Below, in pieces: positions 7,197-15,541 of a stretch of 44,142 nucleotides of DNA (position 1 is its first letter; each line of letters begins with the position of its first letter). Position numbers and translations under genes: made by a program. Under the pieces are notes generated by a model. It saw only the letters and a program-made list of their open reading frames with translations. It had not been told where the DNA came from and did not search any database. The stretch is from the NCBI GenBank assembly GCA_964632945.1, contig CAZWCX010000056.1, positions 1 to 44,142 of the forward strand. The letters are read 5' to 3'. The DNA comes from CAZWCX01 sp964632945 (GTDB lineage: Bacteria > Planctomycetota > MHYJ01 > WSZJ01 > CAZWCX01).

Positions 7197-8498
7197 TCAG
7201 CGCTTGAAGTCGATCCGGACCGGATAGGTGAGTTCCCGGTCCCAGGCGCGCCCGAAGGTGCTCAGCAGGGTATCGAGGCGGCACTCGGGAATGCCCGAAA
7301 AGACCGACTTTCCGTTCCAGACCACTTCCACCGGTTGGTTCAGATCGACGAGATGGCGATTGAGCAGGACGTATCCCTGCTTCACATTGGCGGTCGACGT
7401 CACCTCGACCTTCTGGCCCTCGATCTTGCCGGAGATCTTGGCTTTCCAGTACTGGGACTTGTACTCATTGGAATCGACGGGGGGAGTGACGATGTGCAGC
7501 CAATACGCACCGCCCGGGATCGGCTTTTGGACCTTGCTGATCACCAGCTCCGCGTAGTACGAGACCTCCTTGGGATGAGGCTTGCGAACCTTGCTGTCCA
7601 GCCAGGCCGAGGTCTCTTTCTTGATGTACCCGCCGTTGGCATGGAACCAGTCGCCGTGGTCTCCGTCCGGGTACTCCTTGTAGAAGGCCTCGTAGCCGAG
7701 CTTCTGGAGCACCGCGTACGCCTTGCGTTCGGGCCCGACGGGGACGTTCTTGTCCAGGGCGCCGTGCCAGATGGAGATCGGCAGGTACTTCAAATTGAGG
7801 AAATTGCTGTCGGTCGGATACTCCGGGGTGAGATCGGGATACCACGGCCCCCCGGCCATCGGAAAGGCCGCGGCGAGGAGGTCGGGGAAGCGCAAGGAGT
7901 AGTACCAGGTGCCGAATCCGCCGGCGGAGAACCCGGCCAGGTAGAAGCGATTCGGATCGAGGTTGTATTCCTTTCGCAGCGTGCGCAGCAATTCGAAGAA
8001 GAACTCGTCGGTGAATCCGTTGGTCCACTCCCGCTCCCCATCCGCCTTGACCGGCGGCGCTTCCGGGGCGACGACCAGGGCCCCCGGGTGGCTCCAGAAG
8101 GAGGCCTGCCCGTCCGGTCCGCCGGATCCGTGCAGGTAGATGATCAGGGCGGCGGGCTTTCCACCCTTTCCACCGCCGCCGCTGATCTGAAACGGAAACG
8201 TCTTCCCTTCGATGGTGATGGATCGTTTTCCGCTCTTGCCCTTGATGGGTTTGAGACTGGACTTCATCAGGTCGTCTTCGAACGCCTTGAAGGCCGTGTA
8301 GGGCATGGCCGGAAAGGCGGCGGCCTGCTCCATGATCTTTTCCCGGGCCTCGGGGTCCGGGGCCGCGAGGAAGGCGCGAATCACCTTGGGGACTTCGGCC
8401 TTGGGATCGGGTTCCTTGGCCCGGGTCGGGGCCGTGAGGATCGCCAGGACGACCGGAAGGGCGAGGAAGGCGCGCAGGGGGGCGCCGGGCGTCTTCAT
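7197..8498 (-). CDS. Secreted alpha/beta hydrolase, esterase/PHB-depolymerase-like
   Basis: A 433-residue exported serine hydrolase. Residues 1-28 are a signal peptide (basic start, hydrophobic core, cut after TRA). The alpha/beta core spans about 95-300: oxyanion-type loop YLHGSGGPDG, nucleophile elbow GFSAGG with Ser191, acid Asp249 in GALDKN, and His281 in DGDHGDW, a complete catalytic triad. Residues about 305-433 form an extra C-terminal domain, beta-rich by appearance, that I do not recognise. GGAGGAGG lies just before the ATG at 8498. The frame stays open far upstream, but that part is antisense to the next gene and is not used. The substrate is unknown: a carboxylester or polyester is inference from the fold, and a carboxylic peptidase role cannot be excluded. 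Confidence 0.85.
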   Translation of the reverse strand: MKTPGAPLRAFLALPVVLAILTAPTRAKEPDPKAEVPKVIRAFLAAPDPEAREKIMEQAAAFPAMPYTAFKAFEDDLMKSSLKPIKGKSGKRSITIEGKTFPFQISGGGGKGGKPAALIIYLHGSGGPDGQASFWSHPGALVVAPEAPPVKADGEREWTNGFTDEFFFELLRTLRKEYNLDPNRFYLAGFSAGGFGTWYYSLRFPDLLAAAFPMAGGPWYPDLTPEYPTDSNFLNLKYLPISIWHGALDKNVPVGPERKAYAVLQKLGYEAFYKEYPDGDHGDWFHANGGYIKKETSAWLDSKVRKPHPKEVSYYAELVISKVQKPIPGGAYWLHIVTPPVDSNEYKSQYWKAKISGKIEGQKVEVTSTANVKQGYVLLNRHLVDLNQPVEVVWNGKSVFSGIPECRLDTLLSTFGRAWDRELTYPVRIDFKR

Positions 8499-8536
8499 AT
8501 CAACCTCCTCCAAGCGGCGCAAGTCGGATCCCGCCG

Positions 8537-8564
8537 ATTGTAGCGCGCCGGATCGTCGCGCCAA
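8537..8564 (-). promoter_or_regulatory. Sigma-70-like promoter of the hydrolase gene
   Basis: Read on the minus strand: TTGGCG (8564-8559), a 16-nt spacer, then TACAAT (8542-8537). The start point would fall near 8530, about 30 bases before the hydrolase ATG. The intergenic space 8499-8722 is divergent. On the plus strand there is TAGAAT at 8597-8602 with no good -35, so I do not call a plus promoter. Confidence 0.5.
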
Positions 8565-8722
8565 GCGAAAACTTCCGCGCGCGGCGGCCGGGAAGGTAGA
8601 ATGACCGGTCGCGAGTCGTCCGGGAGTGGGTGGTCGGCGGTCCGGTTGCCCACCGACCACGGGCAGCACAGGCCGTGCGTCCGGCAGCCCGCCCTGCGCA
8701 GATTCGGGTTTGGAGATCACCC

Positions 8723-10036
8723 ATGTCCAGTCCCGGGAGCATCCGCGCGGCCGGCTATCTGACGGCGGGCGTGGCCCTGCTGCTCCTGGTTGCCGTGTTC
8801 GTGCCGCTTCGAATCGGGCGCGAGGGCCGGGGGGACAGCCTGGACCCCCGCTCGTGGCGGAAGGTCCAGGAACTCGGGGAGCAGGATGAGGCTTTCCTGA
8901 CCGGGGCGAAGGAAGGCGACAAGAAGCGGGAAGGAAACGTCCGCATTCGGGTCCGACCGCGCGGGGCGGAGGACTCATACGTCGCCCCCGAGCGGATTCC
9001 CGACTATCCGGTCGCGGCCTCGGAAGCGGTCCGTCGCGCCTGTGCCGCGCTGCGCGCGGTCTCGTTCCGGGCCGAGCTCCCCGCGGGCGTAGCCTCGTGG
9101 GAAGCGCAGGATCCCGACCCGGTTGCGACCGCCCCCTCCGTGGATTCCGTCCTGGGCGGTCTCGTCTCTTCCTTCGCGACGGCGACGAAAATCCCGGTCG
9201 AGCTTCGCATCGGGGCCCGGCCTTGGGAGTCACAGTCCCTGCGGGCCCGCGCCCGCGCCGTGGCCGCGCTGCCCGCCCTTCGCGCCGAGCAGCGGGCCGA
9301 CCGGTTCCTGGAGTCGCTCGCCTCGGCGGTCGACGCACGCGTGACCGTACTTGCGAACGGCCGCGTGGTGGTGGCCCCCGCGAACGAGCCGGTCCCCCAG
9401 GATGGCGCCTCACGCCGGTGGTGCAATCTCCTGCGCGCCCGCGAACTCGCGGGAGGGGAGGAGGTCCCGCCGGCCTGGCGCGGTCCGGCCGAGCGGGCCT
9501 TGCGGGAGTCCGTCCTGACGCTCGATGCCGCCGGGGAGCCGCTCGATCGACTCCTGACCCGGATGGGAGAGCAGACCGGAGTGTCCCTCTTCGTCGAGGA
9601 ACAGCTTCCGCCCGAGTCCGCCCGCAGGAGTACGACTCTTCGCGTCCAGAAACTTCCGCTGGGCGACGCGCTGCGGCTGATCCTGGAGCCCAAAGGGTTG
9701 GATTTCGTGCCGGAGCCGGACGGGTTGATCGTCATGGACGCCGCGCAGGCCAAGGCGCGCATCGAGGCCCTGGACGCGCCCCATCGCGCCGCGGATCGGA
9801 TCCTCGAACGGCGCGTCGAGATCGCCGTGGCCGACCTGGCGCCGCGCAAGCTCGCTGTCGCTGTGGAGCAGGCGGCCGGGGCGGCGGTCATTCTCGATGA
9901 ATCGCTGTGGGCGGAAACGAATCCGCTCGACCTTCCGGCTGCTCCCCGCACCCTCCGGGCGGCGCTCGACGAGCTCGCGCGGCGCAATCGCCTGAGCTGG
10001 CGGGTCCTGGACGGCGAGATCTACCTGTTTCGCTGA
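8723..10036 (+). CDS. Membrane-anchored protein with tandem STN-like domains
   Basis: A 437-residue protein with one N-terminal hydrophobic segment (about residues 11-29) that should anchor it in the inner membrane, facing the periplasm. A charged linker follows. I see three STN-like units (the small fold at the N-terminus of secretins and TonB receptors): a weak one around 115-215, a clear one around 268-350 (PLDRLLTRMGEQTGVSLFVEEQL, then LPLGDALRLILEPKGLDF and GLIVM), and one around 358-437 ending LSWRVLDGEIYLF. No secretin beta-barrel, TonB box or sigma-regulator domain is present. GGAG lies 7 bases before the ATG at 8723. It stands alone between a divergent hydrolase gene and a convergent operon. 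Two smaller STN paralogues lie at 18643 and 21397. The role is unknown; a periplasmic scaffold or pilotin-like adaptor is a guess. Confidence 0.7.
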   Translation: MSSPGSIRAAGYLTAGVALLLLVAVFVPLRIGREGRGDSLDPRSWRKVQELGEQDEAFLTGAKEGDKKREGNVRIRVRPRGAEDSYVAPERIPDYPVAASEAVRRACAALRAVSFRAELPAGVASWEAQDPDPVATAPSVDSVLGGLVSSFATATKIPVELRIGARPWESQSLRARARAVAALPALRAEQRADRFLESLASAVDARVTVLANGRVVVAPANEPVPQDGASRRWCNLLRARELAGGEEVPPAWRGPAERALRESVLTLDAAGEPLDRLLTRMGEQTGVSLFVEEQLPPESARRSTTLRVQKLPLGDALRLILEPKGLDFVPEPDGLIVMDAAQAKARIEALDAPHRAADRILERRVEIAVADLAPRKLAVAVEQAAGAAVILDESLWAETNPLDLPAAPRTLRAALDELARRNRLSWRVLDGEIYLFR

Positions 10037-10114
10037 TCGCCCGGGAAACTCGCCTCCGGACCTTCGATGGACCTCCGGGTCCACACCCACGGCCGGCGCG
10101 GGTTCCAACGGAGC

Positions 10115-12472
10115 CTACCCCCCCAATCGGGCGCGAATCTGCGCCACGGTCTCGGGGGTGAGGCGCAGGCGCTCCAGGACCTGCCTCCGGCTCAGTCCGA
10201 GCGCAGCCTCGTACTCCGGGCGCGCCGCCTCGCGCCGGTCGAGATCGTCGAGGATGCGGGCGTGCAGGTGGCGATAGTGGGCGTTGCCCGGGTAGCCTTC
10301 GACCGCGCGTCGAACGGCGTCGAGGGCCCGATCGAGGGCCCGGCGTGCGCCCCGGCGGTCCGTCTCCGCTTCGCGGGGATTCTGTTCCGCGTGTCGTCCG
10401 AGGATCCGGGCGTGGTCCCAGAGGACGCCCGCCAGGGTGGCGGCGAGCGCGGGGTTGTGCGGTGCGGAGGCGGAGGCCCGTGCGGCCGTTTCTTCGCACG
10501 GTTCCAGAATTCGTTCGCTGAGATCGCGGTGGGATCCTCGTATGGGGCCGAGCGAGCGACAGTCCTCGTGCAGGACCGCGCCGAGGGCGGCGAACGCGGC
10601 GGGGTCCCACGGGTTGAGCGTTACCGACTGCAGGAGTCGTTCCCGGCGCTGGTCGCGGTTCAGGGGGCCCGTACTCGTGCCGTAGCGGGCCTCGTCACGC
10701 AGGCTCTCTGCGGGAACGAGTCGCTGAAAGACCACGTACCACCCGCCGATCGCGCCCAGGACGAGAAGCGCGCAGGCGAGGAGGGCGGTTCGACGGGTGC
10801 GCGGGGTGACCGGCACGGTTTCCGGGACGGACGCGAGGGAGAGGAGGACGCCGCCGAGGAGAAAGACCAGACCCGAGTATCCGTGGACGTAGAGATTCAT
10901 GTCCACGGCGCTGTGGGCCAGGAAGCCCAGGAGGCCGGCCGCGAGGGCGCACGCGAGTTCGCCTGCGCGGACGCGGTCGAATCGGATCCGGTCGAGCGCG
11001 CGGACGGACAGGACGTAGACGCCGAGCCAGAGTCCGACCACGACGACGGGGGCGAAGCAGGGCAGGTCGCCGACGGCCGACACGGAAATGTGGGCGACGT
11101 CGGTGGCGGCGACGGCGAGGGCACCCGCGCCTCCGCCCAGCCATGCGGCGAGGGACGGCGGCAGGGCGTCGGCGGCGCCGGGGTCGGCGGGGGGGGCTTC
11201 GGGATCGGCGGGCGGGACCGGGGGATCCGGGTCGGCCGCGCCCCGCCGGGCGGACGGAGCGATCACCCCGAACCAGAAGGCGGCGAAAAGGAACGCGCCG
11301 GGGAATCCCAGTTCCGCCGCCAACTGGAGCCAGTCGTTGTGGGCGCGCTGAACCTCGCCCGCGGCCTCGTCCTTGAGGCGAAGGTAGTGATCCGCGAAGT
11401 TGTCGAGGCCGACCCCCGTGACGGGGTGTTCCAGGGTCATTCGCCACGCGGCGGACCAGTAGCCCAGCCGGAAACCCATCGAGGAGTGGGGGTTCTTCAG
11501 CCCCAGCGGGTCCGCGGACCAGCCCAGAACCGCCCACGCGCCGACGGCGGCCAGGATTCCGGCGGCGACCGTGATCGCGAGGGCGTGCCGTCGCAGGGCT
11601 TCGCGCTTCTCCATCGCCGTCCAGGCCGCCACCGTCACGGCGAACGCGCCGAAGCCGCCTTTCGATCCCGTCAGCACGAGCAGGACCACGGCGACGACGC
11701 CGAGCGCCGGGAAGACCGACGCGCGCAGGCGCGACCGGCCTTCGGCTCCGCTCCGGTCGCGCAGGACCCAGGCGCCCGGCAGGAGGACCAGCGGGAACGT
11801 CACGGCGAGGAATCCCGCCAGCGTGTTGGAGGTCAGGAACGGCCCATACGGCTCGTTGGTCCACAGCCGGGTCAGGAACTCCTCGCGTAGCGCCGCGTCG
11901 ATGAAGTGCATCCGCCCGGGGTCTTCGATGATCGCGGTTCGGGTTTCCGGAATCTGCACCCAGAACTGGTACAGGGCCTGGAGGAGGATGATCGCGACGC
12001 TGGCGAGCAGGACGGCCGTCAGCGTGCGCGCGAGATTGCGGGCGCGGTCGAACAGGCCGACGAGTTGGAACAGGCTCAGGTGGGCGATCCAGACCGCCGC
12101 CGTTGTCGCTGCGGGCCAAGTGGACGAGGCGATCAGCGGGGACAGCAGCACGAGCAGAAGGAACCCGGCCAGGGGCACGGATACCGATGGCCGGGGGAGC
12201 GGGAGCGTGGGCGCGAGGGCGGCGCGGGCGAGCACGGCGACCAGCCAGGCGAGCAGAGGAGCGCAGGACAGGGCCACGTTGTGGGCCGGGCCGAACGGTT
12301 CGGCGGAGATCAGCGGGCGCGCGGCGAGGAAAGCCGCGGCCAGGAGAAGCGACAGAGCCTCGCAGCCGCGCAGGATGCGCGTCCGGGAGGCCACGGGCAG
12401 GGTTCCAGGGATCTCCGGGGCAGCGTTCGCAGGGCCGGGGGAGGGGGCGCCCCCGCGTTTCTTCTTAGCCAT
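10115..12472 (-). CDS. O-antigen ligase/polymerase family membrane protein
   Basis: A 785-residue inner-membrane protein of the WaaL/Wzy (Wzy_C) group, whose members move lipid-linked glycan chains to an acceptor at the periplasmic face. There are about a dozen hydrophobic helices over residues 30-560. The long periplasmic loop and the motif HNDWLQLAAELG (around residues 370-382), with the preceding GVGLDNF, are the typical ligase signature. After residue about 600 comes a soluble, helical, TPR-like tail, common in large ligases of this type. The start ATG overlaps the stop of the wecA-like gene by 8 bases, with GGGAGGGG just upstream, so the two are coupled. The acceptor could be lipopolysaccharide, a glycoprotein or another envelope polymer; the sequence does not say. 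Confidence 0.82.
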   Translation of the reverse strand: MAKKKRGGAPSPGPANAAPEIPGTLPVASRTRILRGCEALSLLLAAAFLAARPLISAEPFGPAHNVALSCAPLLAWLVAVLARAALAPTLPLPRPSVSVPLAGFLLLVLLSPLIASSTWPAATTAAVWIAHLSLFQLVGLFDRARNLARTLTAVLLASVAIILLQALYQFWVQIPETRTAIIEDPGRMHFIDAALREEFLTRLWTNEPYGPFLTSNTLAGFLAVTFPLVLLPGAWVLRDRSGAEGRSRLRASVFPALGVVAVVLLVLTGSKGGFGAFAVTVAAWTAMEKREALRRHALAITVAAGILAAVGAWAVLGWSADPLGLKNPHSSMGFRLGYWSAAWRMTLEHPVTGVGLDNFADHYLRLKDEAAGEVQRAHNDWLQLAAELGFPGAFLFAAFWFGVIAPSARRGAADPDPPVPPADPEAPPADPGAADALPPSLAAWLGGGAGALAVAATDVAHISVSAVGDLPCFAPVVVVGLWLGVYVLSVRALDRIRFDRVRAGELACALAAGLLGFLAHSAVDMNLYVHGYSGLVFLLGGVLLSLASVPETVPVTPRTRRTALLACALLVLGAIGGWYVVFQRLVPAESLRDEARYGTSTGPLNRDQRRERLLQSVTLNPWDPAAFAALGAVLHEDCRSLGPIRGSHRDLSERILEPCEETAARASASAPHNPALAATLAGVLWDHARILGRHAEQNPREAETDRRGARRALDRALDAVRRAVEGYPGNAHYRHLHARILDDLDRREAARPEYEAALGLSRRQVLERLRLTPETVAQIRARLGG

Positions 12473-13583
12473 GGTTCCCCTCCCGATTTCGGGAGTCCGC
12501 CGCGCGCCGGCCGACCGACTCGAGCAGCGTGAGCGCCAGCAGGACCAGCACCACTTGCAGGAGGGCCGTGAGCGCGCCGGTAAGACTCGTGTGGTACACC
12601 AGGGTCCCCGCCAGTCCCGTGCAGAGGGTCAGGAGGTAAATGAACAGCACGGCGCCGCGGCGCGAGAAACCGAGCTGGACGAGCCGGTGCGAGAGGTGCC
12701 GGTTGTCCCCCTTCCAGATCGGGTCCCCGGCGCGCAGCCGGATCCACACCACGGTGATCGTGTCGTGGACCGGCACGGCCAGCACGAACAGGGGCACGCA
12801 GAAGGCGAGCAGCGCGGGTTCTTCGCGGTACTCGTAGAAGGTGAAGAGTACCGTCAGCGTCGACAGCAGATAGCCGAGGAACAGGCTGCCGGCATCGCCG
12901 AGGAACATCGAGGCCGGCGGAAAGTTGAAACAGAGGAAGGCCAGACCGCCGCCGATCAGCGCCAGGAGGAGAAACGCGATGAACAGCTGGCCGGTCTGGA
13001 GCGCGATGACGAGGAAGATCGTCGCGGCGAGGGTCGACACGCCCGCGCACAACCCGTCCATGTTGTCGAGGAAGTTCATGGCGTTGGTGATCCCCACGAT
13101 CCACAGGACCGTGAGGGTCCCCGACAGACACACGCCCCAGGTCGACGTCTCCAGAAACAGGGAGAAGCGCACGCCGCCCGCGGCCAGGGTGGTCGCGACC
13201 GCGATCTGGACCAGGAATTTCGTCGCCGGCGTGAGGCGGCGGCGATCGTCCACGTACCCGAGGCCGAACATCACCAGGCCGCCGGCGAGCAGCAGGGCGA
13301 GGTCCGGGAGTTTGTCGCGCATCCCCGGGAGGTGGGCGCGGAGGGATTCGGGAAGGTACGGGAAGTCCCCGGCCGCCGCGGCCCAGGCGCCGGCCGCGAC
13401 CGGGGCGAGGGTGGCCACGACCAGGGCGATTCCGCCGCCGTAGGGAATTGCCCGATCATGGATCTTGCGTTCGCCGGGGTGATCCACGTACCCGCTGCGC
13501 AGCGCCCAGGCGCGCGCCGTTCGACAGGCGAGGAGACCGACGAAGAACGAGGCGAGCGGAATGGCCAGGAACGCCGAGTCCAT
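12465..13583 (-). CDS. WecA/TagO-like undecaprenyl-phosphate sugar-1-phosphate transferase
   Basis: Integral membrane enzyme (372 residues, about 11 helices) that loads the first sugar phosphate, usually GlcNAc-1-P from UDP-GlcNAc, onto undecaprenyl phosphate. Family signatures are visible in order: GYVDDRRRLTP (cytoplasmic DD), NFLDNMDGL, FLGDAGSLFLGY and the C-terminal GDNRHLSHRLVQLG, which marks the WecA/TagO branch rather than MraY. The ATG at 13583 is 2 bases after the pyrF stop, and its own stop overlaps the start of the O-antigen-ligase-like gene. The pair therefore supplies both the start and the transfer step of one lipid-linked glycan pathway. The exact sugar is not determinable here. 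Confidence 0.9.
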   Translation of the reverse strand: MDSAFLAIPLASFFVGLLACRTARAWALRSGYVDHPGERKIHDRAIPYGGGIALVVATLAPVAAGAWAAAAGDFPYLPESLRAHLPGMRDKLPDLALLLAGGLVMFGLGYVDDRRRLTPATKFLVQIAVATTLAAGGVRFSLFLETSTWGVCLSGTLTVLWIVGITNAMNFLDNMDGLCAGVSTLAATIFLVIALQTGQLFIAFLLLALIGGGLAFLCFNFPPASMFLGDAGSLFLGYLLSTLTVLFTFYEYREEPALLAFCVPLFVLAVPVHDTITVVWIRLRAGDPIWKGDNRHLSHRLVQLGFSRRGAVLFIYLLTLCTGLAGTLVYHTSLTGALTALLQVVLVLLALTLLESVGRRAADSRNREGNHG

Positions 13584-13585
13584 GG

Positions 13586-14494
13586 TCACCGGCCCGGGCG
13601 CACGGCCGCGATCGCCTGGTTCATGTCGTCGATCGCGGCCTCGATCGCGCGCTCCCAGCGGGACGGTCCGAATCGCTCCTTCCACGGCGAGGAGTGCCAC
13701 GGGAAGACCGCGCTTCGCGACGCGCTCACCAGCGCACCGAGGCCGTCCACCCCGAAGAGACCGCGCAGGTCTTCCGGCTTCCCGCCCTGCGCCCCATATC
13801 CGGGCACCAGGAAAAATGACCGCGGCAGCGCCTCGCGCAACCGGCGGCCTTCCTCCGGATAGGTCGCGCCGACCACCGCGCCCACGCCCGACCAGCCGTC
13901 GCGGCCGACCAGGGCTTCGCTCCACTCGCGCACGCGGCGCGCCACCTCCATGTAGAGCGGGGTGGAGCCGCAGACCAGGTCCTGGAGGTCGCGCGCCCCG
14001 GGGTTGGAGGTGCGCACGAGGAGGAAGACGCCGCCTCCGGCGGGTTGCGCGGCGTCGAGCCAGGGTTTCAGGCTGTCCCCCCCCAGGTACGGCGACAACG
14101 TCACGGCATCCGCCGGAAACCCCGCGCTCGGGCCGAAGTAGGCCGACGCGTAGGCCTTCGCCGTGCCGGGGACGTCGCCCCGCTTCACGTCCGCGATCGT
14201 CAGCAGCCCCAGGTCGCGCGCGCGAGTCAGCGTTTCCCGGAAGACCTCCATCCCCGCAGGGCCGAACCGCTCGTAGAAGGCCACCTGCGGCTTCACCACC
14301 GGCACTCGCCCGGCCGCAATCTCCAGCACCACCTGGTGGAATCGCGAGATCGCGTGCAGGGTGCGCGCCGGTTCGACGCCCCCTCCGGCGAGCAGCGACG
14401 GCGGCAGAAGTTCGGGGTCGGGGTCGAGTCCCACGACGGAAACGCTCTTGCGCTGCTCGATTGCCTCGATCAACCGGTCCACGAAGGGACGCAT
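13586..14494 (-). CDS. pyrF: Orotidine-5'-phosphate decarboxylase
   Basis: Cytosolic enzyme that decarboxylates OMP to UMP, the last step of de novo pyrimidine synthesis. It is 302 residues and belongs to the long, mycobacterial-type (type 2) subfamily, with VGLDPDPELLP at the N-terminus, KPQVAFYERFG, and the catalytic ADVKRGD motif around residue 95. GYGAQGG near residue 215 binds phosphate in the family. AGGAGA lies 8 bases before the ATG at 14494; an upstream in-frame extension to 14617 would run antisense into the promoter of the neighbouring gene and is rejected. It is the first gene of a tight operon with the WecA-like and ligase genes. UMP feeds UDP-sugar supply, which may or may not explain the linkage. 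Confidence 0.95.
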   Translation of the reverse strand: MRPFVDRLIEAIEQRKSVSVVGLDPDPELLPPSLLAGGGVEPARTLHAISRFHQVVLEIAAGRVPVVKPQVAFYERFGPAGMEVFRETLTRARDLGLLTIADVKRGDVPGTAKAYASAYFGPSAGFPADAVTLSPYLGGDSLKPWLDAAQPAGGGVFLLVRTSNPGARDLQDLVCGSTPLYMEVARRVREWSEALVGRDGWSGVGAVVGATYPEEGRRLREALPRSFFLVPGYGAQGGKPEDLRGLFGVDGLGALVSASRSAVFPWHSSPWKERFGPSRWERAIEAAIDDMNQAIAAVRPGR

Positions 14495-14587
14495 GGGCGC
14501 ATCTCCTGACTGCACCGGATTCTCCGTGAGGCGAGCATCGCGTGCAAGCAAAAGCCATGAGCGCGCTCGCGCGCCGCCGGCACGGAG

Positions 14588-14617
14588 TTGACGCCGATCG
14601 CGAGCAACCGCTATCAT
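14588..14617 (+). promoter_or_regulatory. Sigma-70-like promoter of the alpha/beta hydrolase gene
   Basis: TTGACG at 14588-14593, an 18-nt spacer and TATCAT at 14612-14617. Transcription would begin near 14624, just before the AGGAG at 14627-14631, giving a very short leader to the ATG at 14638. It lies in the divergent gap between pyrF and this gene. Confidence 0.55.
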
Positions 14618-14637
14618 GCCCGCTTCAGGAGAATGAC

Positions 14638-15534
14638 ATGTCCACGCAGGTTGCCGGGGATCTCGCGCCGCGGCCGTCCCCCCGGCCCGCGCCCCTCTGG
14701 ATCCGGGTTCTCCGGGTTCTCCTGTTGTCCGTCCTCGGGCTCGTGGGGTACGTCGTGCTGTTCGAGGAAAACCTGATCTACTTCCCCGCGCGCTATCCGG
14801 AGGGGAACTACGCCGCCTCGGCCTTCCCCGGCGGACCGCGTGACGTCGAGTTCGTCGCTTCCGACGGGGTACGGCTCCACGCCTGGTTCTGCCCGCTGGA
14901 GAAGCCCCTCGCCACCGTGCTCCTCTGCCACGGGAATGCGGGCAACCTCACCCACCGGCTCGAGATCGTCCACGCCCTGGCGCGCGTGGGAATTCAGACC
15001 TTCCTCTTCGACTACCGGGGATACGGAAAGAGCGAAGGGAAGCCGGGGGAAGCGGGGCTCTACCTCGATGGCCAGGCCGCCTACGACGCCTTGCTGGACC
15101 AACCCGGGATCGACCCGGCGCGCGTCTTCCTCTGGGGCGAGTCCCTCGGCGGCGGCGTGGTGGTCCAGACGGCGCTCGACCGGCCGGTCGGGGGTATCAT
15201 CCTGCAGTCCTGCTTCTCCTCGATCCGGCGGATGGCCCGGGAACATTACCCCGGCCTGCACTGGTTCGCGCGTACGAAGTTCGACAACCGGGCGAAGCTT
15301 CCCGCCGTGCAGGTCCCCGTGCTGGTCGTTCACGGCCGCGACGACACCCTGATCTCCTTCGCGCACGCCGAGGACCTGTTCGCGGCGGCACGGGAGCCCA
15401 AGTGGCTGTATCCCGTGGACGCCGCCGACCACAACGATGTCCTCTATGTCGGCGGGCAGGCCCTCCTGGACCGCATCGTCCGGTTCGTCAGCGAGGAGGC
15501 GCCGGCCGCCCGCGCCGGGGGAGCCGGACGGTGA
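14638..15534 (+). CDS. Membrane-anchored alpha/beta hydrolase (BEM46/YfhR-like)
   Basis: A 298-residue serine hydrolase with one N-terminal membrane segment at about residues 21-42, then the core. Motifs: CHGNAGN oxyanion loop (typical of the BEM46/S33 group), FDYRGYGKSEG, nucleophile elbow WGESLGGG with Ser169, acid Asp236 in HGRDDTL, and His265 in ADHND, giving a full triad. AGGAG lies 6 bases upstream of the ATG at 14638. The next gene begins 7 bases after its stop, so both are probably one transcript. The substrate is unknown, and the family includes esterases, lipases and peptidases. Confidence 0.86.
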   Translation: MSTQVAGDLAPRPSPRPAPLWIRVLRVLLLSVLGLVGYVVLFEENLIYFPARYPEGNYAASAFPGGPRDVEFVASDGVRLHAWFCPLEKPLATVLLCHGNAGNLTHRLEIVHALARVGIQTFLFDYRGYGKSEGKPGEAGLYLDGQAAYDALLDQPGIDPARVFLWGESLGGGVVVQTALDRPVGGIILQSCFSSIRRMAREHYPGLHWFARTKFDNRAKLPAVQVPVLVVHGRDDTLISFAHAEDLFAAAREPKWLYPVDAADHNDVLYVGGQALLDRIVRFVSEEAPAARAGGAGR

Positions 15535-15541
15535 TGCCGTC

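Noticed and set aside
8499..9413. N-terminal extension of the hydrolase frame upstream of 8498
   Set aside because: It is antisense to the STN gene at 8723 and has no match to a hydrolase; a strong GGAGGAGG sets the start at 8498.
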